8,160 nucleotides of DNA from Alphaproteobacteria bacterium (GTDB lineage: Bacteria > Pseudomonadota > Alphaproteobacteria > Micropepsales > Micropepsaceae), in NCBI GenBank assembly GCA_015654715.1, contig JAATGK010000499.1, positions 1-8,160 of the forward strand, given 5' to 3'. Under the pieces are notes generated by a model. That model searched no databases and was not told the DNA's origin. It worked only from the letters and a program-made list of their open reading frames with translations. The position numbers and the translations under genes are program-made. Positions 1 through 4,290 of the stretch are shown one piece after another (the first letter of the stretch is position 1; each line of letters opens with the position of its first letter).

Positions 1-117
1 CATTGCCATAGCGCGCTCTACTTCGACGGCGACGTGTCCAGCTTGTGGCTGCCCGCCGAGCATCGCCGCGACGACGCCGCCGCGCTGGGACCGCTGGTAA
101 TCGTGTCGGACCGGTAG
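1..117 (+). CDS. C-terminal fragment of a DUF2233 / phosphodiester glycosidase-like protein
   Basis: The window opens inside a reading frame (frame 1) that stops at TAG 115-117; 38 residues are visible. They include YFDGDVSSLWLPAEHRRD and then GPLVIVSDR. This matches the typical end of DUF2233 proteins (the NAGPA-like phosphodiester glycosidase superfamily), where a conserved 'ALYLDGxxSSLY.P' strand is followed by a 'LGPixvV' strand. Family members are usually exported and are thought to cleave glycosidic phosphodiester bonds; the true substrate here is unknown. The 5' part lies outside the window, so the signal peptide and the rest of the catalytic domain cannot be judged. Confidence 0.68.
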   Translation, partial: HCHSALYFDGDVSSLWLPAEHRRDDAAALGPLVIVSDR

Positions 118-441
118 CAAGCGGCGCGCCCTTCGAGCCGCGCACACCCAAGAAGGTAGTACTCCTTATCCTGACGTTCTCGTCATGGTCAGGTGTGTGT
201 GCCACGTTGAGACAGGTGCTTTTTTCTTTGTCTCAAATTCGATTCAACGCCTTCTAAATATCCACACGCATTTGCGGCTTTCTTGAATCGAGATGGCGGC
301 GATCCATAAAACCCCCGTTTTCATTACTTTGCGGAAGCGGTGAAAATAACCGGATCGCATCAAAGTTTACGGAATCGCTTATGCCACTGGAAAAATACCC
401 GCGCCATACTCATATTTGCGTTTGGCAATGGTGTTGGTCCG
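118..441. other. Intergenic region with two clear inverted repeats, no convincing gene
   Basis: This 324-nt gap is more AT-rich than its flanks, especially after 165. It contains CCTGAC 170-175 facing GTCAGG 188-193, flanked by a looser GCACACC (142-148) / GGTGTG (192-197) pairing. It also has a perfect 8-bp inverted repeat, TTGAGACA 207-214 and TGTCTCAA 229-236. None is followed by a clear T-run. An open frame running from GTG 340 into the next gene is probably its leader rather than coding sequence. Confidence 0.55.
207..236. repeat. Perfect 8-bp inverted repeat TTGAGACA / TGTCTCAA
   Basis: The arms at 207-214 and 229-236 are perfect complements, separated by a T-rich 14-nt spacer (215-228). 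The start-to-start distance of 22 bp is about two helical turns, which would suit a dimeric regulator. It could equally fold as an RNA hairpin downstream of the DUF2233 gene. There is no run of T after the second arm, so a standard intrinsic terminator is not well supported. Confidence 0.45.
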
Positions 442-732
442 ATGATCCTGCGCGCTGCATTTTGGATAGCCGTGGTAGCGGTCTTTATCCCGCACGAGCC
501 GGATGTCGGGTACGGCCATCCAGGCGCTCCAAGCGTGGCACCTCCTAAGGCGGTCGCGTTCGTCGCAGAGTTGCTCAAGGTCCCCCCCTGTACAGAGCAC
601 GTGCGATGCGTCGCCGATCTGCCGCTCGCGTCCGGCTTCCGCCAAGAAGTTCGCGAGCGGCTGGAACGCGCCAAGGCGGAGCTGAAAGCGAGCACCCCCC
701 CAAGCCTCTCGCCTCCGCATCCGCTGTTCTAG
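442..732 (+). CDS. Small exported or membrane-anchored protein of unknown function (DUF5330-like N-terminus)
   Basis: The product is 96 aa. The N-terminus MILRAAFWIAVVAVFIP (1-17) is a short hydrophobic segment that can act as a signal peptide or single membrane anchor. It resembles the start of small Rhizobiales proteins such as DUF5330 members. Next come a Pro/Gly-rich stretch (19-35), a possible helix with two cysteines (C50, C56), a charged helix (67-83, RQEVRERLERAKAEL) and a Pro/Ser tail. The frame is open back to a GTG at 340, but ATG 442 puts the hydrophobic segment at the N-terminus. Neither start has a strong Shine-Dalgarno sequence. A tandem hairpin array lies immediately downstream. 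The function is unknown; the family suggestion rests on N-terminal resemblance only. Confidence 0.55.
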   Translation: MILRAAFWIAVVAVFIPHEPDVGYGHPGAPSVAPPKAVAFVAELLKVPPCTEHVRCVADLPLASGFRQEVRERLERAKAELKASTPPSLSPPHPLF

Positions 733-739
733 CCCAACG

Positions 740-775
740 CCCCGCTCTTTCTTCTCCCCCGAAGGAAGAGCGGGG
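740..775. terminator. Long hairpin (15-bp stem, one G-U) after the small exported protein gene
   Basis: The 5' arm 740-754 (CCCCGCTCTTTCTTC) pairs with 761-775 (GAAGGAAGAGCGGGG). All 15 positions pair, one as a G-U, across a 6-nt loop (TCCCCC). It sits 8 nt after the TAG at 730-732 and between convergent genes, as expected for a bidirectional transcription end or mRNA-stabilising stem. It lacks a downstream T-run on either strand, so it is not a textbook intrinsic terminator. Confidence 0.6.
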
Positions 776-793
776 TCTGGTTATGGGATTGTT

Positions 794-849
794 TGGCGTT
801 CAAGCGCCACTGGGGCTCGCGCCAACAGGCGCGGCGGCCGGTCGGCCGC
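794..849. terminator. Three tandem short GC-rich hairpins between convergent genes
   Basis: Three stems follow one another. TGGCG 794-798 pairs with CGCCA 805-809 (plus an inner G-U). CGCGCC 818-823 pairs with GGCGCG 828-833 over an AACA loop. GCGGCC 834-839 pairs with GGCCGC 844-849 over a GGTC loop. The last lies 3 nt from the stop codon of the minus-strand DUF6456 gene, so on that transcript they would be the first structures after the coding region. No U-tract follows. Confidence 0.42.
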
Positions 850-852
850 TAA

Positions 853-1581
853 TCACACATCTTTCGACCACGACCGCATATGCCCGTGCGACGGCGCCTT
901 CATACCGTAATGGGCGGCAAGGCGATCGAGCGCGAGGCTGAGCACGATGCGGGCGCTACCGCGCGGCCAGGCGTGATTCCTCTCGCACTCCTCCAGCGTC
1001 ATCAGATAGCAACAGACATCGAACAACACTTCGGCAAGTCCGGGTCCGGCCGCGCTGAGGGCGCGATTGAAGCGCTGGCGTGCCGCCAGCACGGTCTCGG
1101 CCAGATCGGGCCGGAACGAACGCCCGCCCACCGGCGCCGAATAATCGACCCCCATGCGCGGGGTGAGCCCGCCGATGGTGTAATCGCGGCGCAGCTTGTC
1201 GCCCGCCTCGAACGCCACCACCCCGATCACCTTGCGCTGGCGCAACAGCGCCAACGGCGACTCCGCCGCGTTGATCACGACATAGCGCTCGCGCCCGGCC
1301 TCGTCCTTGATGAGACGGGTTTCGAGGTCGAGATGCTGCGCGCTTCGCGGATCGCCGCCGATCAACCAGCGCTCGCCAGCCGCGGTAACGGCGACGCCGT
1401 CAGACGTTTCCTCGACCAGCCCTTCCGCCAGCAGCGCTTCGACGATGTCGGACGCCACGGGCGTCTTGGGCCCGCGCCGCCCCGACAACAGAAACGCCCC
1501 GCCGGCACGGCGCAAACGGGCGCCTTGCTTGAGACGGGCAACCAGCCGCCGCATCGATACGCTGAGAGACGACTCAATCAT
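853..1581 (-). CDS. DUF6456 domain-containing protein
   Basis: The product is 242 aa. The N-terminal ~75 residues (MRRLVARLKQGARLRR, then a segment ending in VAVTAAGERWLIGG) look like a winged-helix-type unit. Residues ~105-228 match the alphaproteobacterial DUF6456 domain: NAAESPLALLRQRK, then 'IGGLTPRMGVDYSAPVGGR', then a C-terminal helical part with CCYLMTLEECERNHAWPRG. The molecular function of DUF6456 is not established; a DNA-associated role is inferred from the HTH partner. The frame is open to ATG 1710, but ATG 1581 is chosen because GGGAGG lies 6 nt upstream and the earlier part overlaps the upstream gene out of frame. ATG 1581 overlaps the stop of the upstream gene (ATGATTGA, 8-nt overlap), so the two are probably translationally coupled. 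Confidence 0.82.
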   Translation of the reverse strand: MIESSLSVSMRRLVARLKQGARLRRAGGAFLLSGRRGPKTPVASDIVEALLAEGLVEETSDGVAVTAAGERWLIGGDPRSAQHLDLETRLIKDEAGRERYVVINAAESPLALLRQRKVIGVVAFEAGDKLRRDYTIGGLTPRMGVDYSAPVGGRSFRPDLAETVLAARQRFNRALSAAGPGLAEVLFDVCCYLMTLEECERNHAWPRGSARIVLSLALDRLAAHYGMKAPSHGHMRSWSKDV

Positions 1582-1924
1582 AGCTGCCTCCCGCCCGGCG
1601 CAGCGCCGCTTCCAGCCAACTGGCGCAGCGGTCGATCTCGGGCTGTTCGCGCGCCTCTTCGATGCGCCGGATGGCATGACCCGCGGTGGAACGGTCGCGG
1701 CCGAAAGCAACGGCGATGTCGCCCAGGCTCATGTCGAAAACCAGCCGGCAGAGATACATCGCCATCTGGCGCGCGAAAGCGGAACGGGCATCGCCGCGCA
1801 CGCCGGCACACAAGGCGGTGAGGCGCACGCCGGTCACCTCGGCCACTGCAATCTGAACCAGCAAAGCCCGCTGACAGACCACCGAAACTTCCGGCATTTG
1901 ACCCGCCGGTACCCATTTGCACAT
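1574..1924 (-). CDS. Small helix-turn-helix protein related to DnaA domain IV
   Basis: The product is 116 aa. Residues ~46-90 read as a DnaA C-terminal-type (Bac_DnaA_C) DNA-binding domain: ARQMAMYLCRLVFDMSLGDI followed by AVAFGRDRSTAGHAIRRIEE. The second part corresponds to the DnaA signature 'GRDHTTVxHAxxKIE'. The DnaA His-Thr-Thr that reads the DnaA box is here Arg78-Ser79-Thr80, so DNA specificity may differ. There is no AAA+ domain, so this is not DnaA but a stand-alone HTH protein, probably a regulator. GTG/ATG choices exist; ATG 1924 is preceded by a GAGGGG element, and M10 is an alternative start. It is the first gene of a two-gene operon with the DUF6456 gene. A DnaA-box-like inverted pair lies upstream. 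Confidence 0.78.
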   Translation of the reverse strand: MCKWVPAGQMPEVSVVCQRALLVQIAVAEVTGVRLTALCAGVRGDARSAFARQMAMYLCRLVFDMSLGDIAVAFGRDRSTAGHAIRRIEEAREQPEIDRCASWLEAALRRAGGSYD

Positions 1925-1997
1925 CGAATCTTCCCCTCTTGTCCCCTTTGGCCCAACTGACGTTGTTGCGAGCGCGAAGCAGCCCGAGCAAGGAACA

Positions 1998-2118
1998 TTA
2001 TCCTACACATTTTGGCGAGGGGGATAGATAAACAACTTCAAATGGTAACCGGAGGCGAATTTCGAAGCCGTTTCCTAGCGTTAGGTGTCGAGAAATTTTC
2101 TTCCAAAGTGTGGGATAA
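1998..2118. promoter_or_regulatory. Inverted pair of DnaA-box-like motifs upstream of the HTH operon
   Basis: On the plus strand 1998-2015 reads TTATCCTACACATTTTGG. On the minus strand 2118-2103 reads TTATCCCACACTTTGG. The two share TTATCCYACAC and a TTTGG tail, facing each other about 105 bp apart. Each resembles the DnaA box TTATCCACA with one extra base. The motif at 1998 overlaps a possible minus-strand -10 element (GATAAT) for the HTH gene. Binding by the encoded DnaA-IV-like protein is inference. Confidence 0.45.
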
Positions 2119-2349
2119 ATGGAAAAATACGCTGAACGCTTGCACGTCGGTAATGTTCTTAAAGTTGTATGACTGAGGTCTTATAGTTTAGGGTCGCAAC
2201 TAGGTTGCAGACGCGGAGATGGTGGCGCGGCGGGCCGCCTTCTTTGCATGGTTGATCTTCCGCAAAGATATCCGCAAAAGTTGCGTGCGGGCGCGGAAAC
2301 CTACCCAGGCGAATGCCTACCCACTCCGGAATAACCCGCCCCATGAGTG

Positions 2350-2378
2350 TTGACATCTGTTTACACACCTCTAACGAT
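2350..2378 (+). promoter_or_regulatory. Promoter of the two-gene cassette with tandem TGTTKACA motifs
   Basis: A perfect -35 box TTGACA (2350-2355) is followed after 17 bp by a weak -10 (AACGAT, 2373-2378), giving a very short leader before GTG 2392. The -35 lies inside TGTTGACA (2348-2355), repeated as TGTTTACA at 2358-2365, exactly 10 bp (one helical turn) later. Such a tandem element across the promoter would suit autorepression by the HTH product of the second gene, which is inferred. Confidence 0.5.
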
Positions 2379-2391
2379 GAGGGCGTAGAAT

Positions 2392-2628
2392 GTGGCGAGG
2401 CCAAAACACCCGAATAAAGAAATAGACGCGGTGGTGGCTTTTGCAGAGGAGCTTGGCTGGCAGATCGAGAAGCGCACCGGACACGGCTGGGCGAGGCTGC
2501 TTTGTCCGAAGCACGATCAGGACGGGTGTCAAATTTCGGTGTTTTCGACACCACAGAATCCTGAAAATCACGCCAAGCGGCTGCGACGGGATATCGAGCG
2601 ATGTGCTCACGCGCATCGGGAGAATTAG
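2392..2628 (+). CDS. HicA-like small protein, candidate toxin of a two-gene toxin-antitoxin-like cassette
   Basis: The product is 78 aa. The predicted order is helix (E10-W23), strand (Q24-R28), a G30-H31-G32-W33 turn, strand (A34-C38), strand (C46-S52), helix (P57-C71). This is the alpha-beta-beta-beta-alpha order of HicA mRNA interferases, whose catalytic His lies in a Gly-[Ser/Thr]-His turn after the first strand; H31 would be its equivalent. A distinctive CPKHDQDGC segment (38-46) is not part of classical HicA. Its cysteines, His and Asp could bind metal or be structural. GTG 2392 is chosen because GAGGG precedes it by 8 nt; an overlapping ATG at 2390 is in another frame. The gene ends 1 nt before the next one. 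The toxin role is inferred from fold order, size and gene pairing. The family appears to be a widespread uncharacterised one. Confidence 0.72.
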   Translation: MARPKHPNKEIDAVVAFAEELGWQIEKRTGHGWARLLCPKHDQDGCQISVFSTPQNPENHAKRLRRDIERCAHAHREN

Positions 2629-2629
2629 A

Positions 2630-3163
2630 ATGAAAACGTACGAATTCACAATCATCGCATCGGGGCTAAATTCCCGTGCCGACGATTTTGAAGATCGCCT
2701 CTATGAAGCCGGATGCTCCGACGCGACCATTTCGTTTCAGCGTGGCGCGATCATTATTGCGTTTGCGCGTGAAGCAAAAGATTTCGCCCACGCGGTGATT
2801 TCAGCGTTTGAAGATGTTCAGAAAGCCGGCGCGAAGATTGCGCGATTTGAGCCGGACTATCTCGTCACGTTGACGGACATCGCCGACCGCACCGGCCTCT
2901 CAAAGGCGGCCATATCGTTGTATAGCAGCGGCGAACGCGGCAAAGCGTTCCCCGCACCCGTTGCGAGGGTTACATCCGATAGCCCACTCTGGGATTGGGT
3001 TGATATAGCGCGGTGGATGTATGCCCAAAAACGGTTGCCAAGAGAGGCCGTTCTAGAGGCAAGAACCGCCCGTGAAGCAAGTGATTGGGTGCGCCAAGAC
3101 AAGACACATTCACACTTGTTCGCAAAGAAAATCTATGACGCGCTGGACGAAGAAGCCGCCTGA
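2630..3163 (+). CDS. Two-domain protein with C-terminal HTH, candidate antitoxin/repressor of the HicA-like protein
   Basis: The product is 177 aa. Residues 1-75 (MKTYEFTIIASGL, then helix ADDFEDRLYEAGC, strand, IIIAFAREA, helix DFAHAVISAFEDVQKAGA) form a likely beta-alpha-beta-beta-alpha-beta ferredoxin-like domain. Residues ~77-102 (DYLVTLTDIADRTGLSKAAI) are a MerR/AlpA-like helix-turn-helix, followed by a wing-like GERGKAFPAPVARV and SPLWDWVDIARWM (118-130). A basic/acidic C-terminal helix ends the protein. ATG 2630 has GGGAGA about 8 nt upstream and lies 1 nt after the TAG of the preceding gene. The longer open frame from 2441 overlaps that gene and is rejected. A DNA-binding partner directly following a small HicA-fold protein suggests an autoregulated pair. 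Codon third positions are less GC-rich than in the flanking genes, consistent with horizontal acquisition. Confidence 0.75.
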   Translation: MKTYEFTIIASGLNSRADDFEDRLYEAGCSDATISFQRGAIIIAFAREAKDFAHAVISAFEDVQKAGAKIARFEPDYLVTLTDIADRTGLSKAAISLYSSGERGKAFPAPVARVTSDSPLWDWVDIARWMYAQKRLPREAVLEARTAREASDWVRQDKTHSHLFAKKIYDALDEEAA

Positions 3164-3299
3164 AGGGCGTCCCGGCTATTTGGCGGTTGATTTCTTGCGG
3201 GCCGGCTCGTCGGGCCATCACGTGTTTTTCCGGTAAACACCGCCAGCATGCTTCCATCTGTAACTATTGCGCGCCGCTGCCGCCTGATAGTCTGTGGCC

Positions 3300-3638
3300 A
3301 TGAACCTACGTCGCGTCATCGCCCCGTCGATTGCCCTTGTCGCCGCCGTCAGCCTTGCCGGCTGCGGCATCTTCTTTCCGTCGCAACGCGACCGCGCCGC
3401 CAAGAACACGCCCGGCTTCAAGGCCGGCTATTCCGACGGCTGCTCCTCGGCAACCTTGCAGGACACCAATTACCGCGCCGACCAGGTCCGCGACGAGAAC
3501 CTCTACAAGACCGACAAGCACTACCGCACCGGCTGGGCCAGCGGCTTCTACAACTGCCGCACCAATCTGGCTCATCCGGTCGACACCCCCAACAGCGGGC
3601 CCATTCCCGACAACCAGCCGGGCGGTCATCCCTATTAG
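3300..3638 (+). CDS. Small lipoprotein of unknown function
   Basis: The product is 112 aa. The N-terminus MNLRRVIAPSIALVAAVSLAGC is a type II signal peptide with lipobox L19-A20-G21 | C22. The mature part has two similar segments, FKAGYSDGCSSA (about 42-53) and YRTGWASGFYNCR (about 77-89). Both fit an aromatic-x-x-Gly-aromatic-x-x-Gly pattern and each ends in a cysteine region, so a disulfide between halves is possible. Such Gly/aromatic lipoproteins are common hypothetical proteins in Rhizobiales. The tail is Pro/Asn/Gly-rich (HPVDTPNSGPIPDNQPGGHPY). ATG 3300 is preferred to GTG 3294, two codons upstream, because it gives a standard signal peptide; neither has a clear ribosome site. No function is known. 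Confidence 0.78.
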   Translation: MNLRRVIAPSIALVAAVSLAGCGIFFPSQRDRAAKNTPGFKAGYSDGCSSATLQDTNYRADQVRDENLYKTDKHYRTGWASGFYNCRTNLAHPVDTPNSGPIPDNQPGGHPY

Positions 3639-3663
3639 CCGGAGCGCGAGGGGGCGCGGGAGC

Positions 3664-3693
3664 GATTCCCGAAAAGTGGGAACCGGTTTTCGG
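3664..3693. repeat. Dispersed Rhizobiales palindromic repeat (CCGAAAA / TTTTCGG)
   Basis: CCGAAAA (3669-3675) faces TTTTCGG (3687-3693) across GTGGGAACCGG, preceded by GATTC. This core is recalled as a short palindromic unit present in very many copies between genes in Bradyrhizobium-like genomes. It lies 26 nt after the lipoprotein stop and only 21 nt before the next start codon, so it occupies most of the downstream gene's leader. Only one copy is in this window. Confidence 0.72.
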
Positions 3694-3714
3694 ACAAGAA
3701 GCGCGACCTAAAAA

Positions 3715-3951
3715 ATGATCCGCAACGCCATCGTCTTTTTTCTGTGCCTGTTCGGCGCTTTCTTCGTCGTGCTTTATGTCGTCTACAACGAATTCGATCC
3801 CTGCCGCGCCTTGGCAATAGAGAGGGCGCGCCACGCACCGGTGCCGACAACGGCCGCCAAAGTGTGGACCACGATCGATAGCGCCCGCACGGACCGCCTC
3901 ACCTGCACCAAGTCACTGCTCGCGGCTTGGCGCGCGCGCCTCACCGATTAG
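3715..3951 (+). CDS. Small single-pass membrane protein of unknown function
   Basis: The product is 78 aa. Residues ~4-24 (NAIVFFLCLFGAFFVVLYVVY) form one transmembrane helix with a positive N-terminus (MIRN). The ~54-residue part that follows is predicted periplasmic. It contains DPCRALA (28-34) and LTCTKSLL (62-69), so C29 and C64 could form a disulfide. A DPCRALA motif after one TM helix is familiar from small hypothetical proteins of Rhizobiales. The start has no strong Shine-Dalgarno sequence; the leader is mostly the palindromic repeat, with AGAAG about 15 nt upstream. It may be cotranscribed with the lipoprotein gene 76 nt upstream. No function can be assigned. Confidence 0.7.
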   Translation: MIRNAIVFFLCLFGAFFVVLYVVYNEFDPCRALAIERARHAPVPTTAAKVWTTIDSARTDRLTCTKSLLAAWRARLTD

Positions 3952-4005
3952 AGCCAGCGCTCTTACACCCGCGCTTTCGTAACCGCGCGTTAAAGATTGT
4001 GACGG

Positions 4006-4069
4006 TTACCCACAACCCTGCGGCAGCCTGTGGATAAATTGTGGACTATTTGTATGTTGCGTGTATAAT
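4006..4069 (+). promoter_or_regulatory. Promoter region with a cluster of DnaA-box-like 9-mers
   Basis: TTACCCACA (4006-4014) differs from the DnaA box TTATCCACA at one position. TGTGGATAA (4029-4037) is its exact reverse complement. TGTGGACTA (4040-4048) is a two-mismatch version in the same reverse orientation. They lie directly upstream of a perfect -10 box TATAAT (4064-4069); the best -35 is TTGTGG (4039-4044) at a long 19-bp spacing. The likely target is the small ORF at 4106. Confidence 0.5.
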
Positions 4070-4105
4070 CAGTCGCCTGTCACGGATTCGCTGATGGGGC
4101 TGACC

Positions 4106-4216
4106 ATGATCGGATTGTATGTCACTGGTAGTCATGCATTCGCCGACGGAACGGTCCCGTATTTGCCGAGGCCGGGCTTCTGGCGCCGCTTGATGGACTG
4201 GTTCCTGGGGCGCTGA
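4106..4216 (+). CDS. Possible small protein (36 aa)
   Basis: An ATG preceded by GGGG at 6 nt begins MIGLYVTGSHAFADGTVPYL, followed by PRPGFWRRLMDWFLGR, stopping at TGA 4214-4216. The C-terminal part (FWRRLMDWFLGR) could form an amphipathic, tryptophan-rich basic helix suited to a membrane surface. An in-frame ATG at 4094 would add four residues but has a weaker ribosome site. Support comes from the upstream TATAAT box about 37 nt before the start, GC-rich third positions, and a hairpin downstream. No family is recognised with certainty. Confidence 0.48.
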   Translation: MIGLYVTGSHAFADGTVPYLPRPGFWRRLMDWFLGR

Positions 4217-4236
4217 TATCGCGCCACACTTAACGC

Positions 4237-4253
4237 AAGGGCCGCGGGCTCTT
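4237..4253. terminator. Short hairpin between convergent genes
   Basis: AAGGGCC (4237-4243) pairs with GGCTCTT (4247-4253), seven pairs including one G-U, over a GCG loop. It lies between the small ORF (ending 4216) and the convergent DUF4424 gene (ending 4291). No T-run follows on the plus strand, so termination is only a possibility. Confidence 0.33.
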
Positions 4254-4290
4254 CATCTTCATGCCCAAGCTTATCGTAACGCCAGGCGCT

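Larger units (their letters stand above)
1925..2391. other. 467-nt AT-richer intergenic region between divergent genes
   Basis: No credible gene is seen. The region contains the 5' leader of the HTH gene, an inverted pair of TTATCCYACAC motifs (1998-2015 and 2103-2118), and a hairpin-like GCAAC-TAG-GTTGC around 2195-2207. It also has TCTTTGC 2241-2247 facing GCAAAGA 2262-2268, direct repeats TCCGCAAA at 2259 and 2271 (12-bp period) and CCTACCC at 2300 and 2316 (16-bp period), and a plus-strand promoter at 2350-2378. Open frames here on both strands are short and lack a recognisable domain. The density of small repeats suggests a regulatory region, or scar sequence left by insertion of the downstream cassette. 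Confidence 0.5.

Noticed and set aside
880..1960. Long plus-strand open frames opposite the HTH/DUF6456 operon
   Set aside because: They are Arg/His/Pro-rich frames with no domain, lying antisense to two genes with recognisable families and ribosome sites; they are typical GC-rich shadows.
2190..2215. Possible tRNA or attachment site around GCAAC-TAG-GTTGC
   Set aside because: A single 5-bp stem with a 3-nt loop; no cloverleaf, no TTCGA arm, and no integrase nearby.
2159..2554. Minus-strand 131-aa open frame across the cassette promoter
   Set aside because: It overlaps the HicA-like gene antisense, has no domain, and would start inside that gene; the intergenic part shows only short repeats.
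4006..4048. Replication origin (oriC) based on DnaA-box-like sites
   Set aside because: Only three boxes, no adjacent AT-rich unwinding region of the usual size, and no dnaA, hemE, parA/B or similar neighbours in the window.
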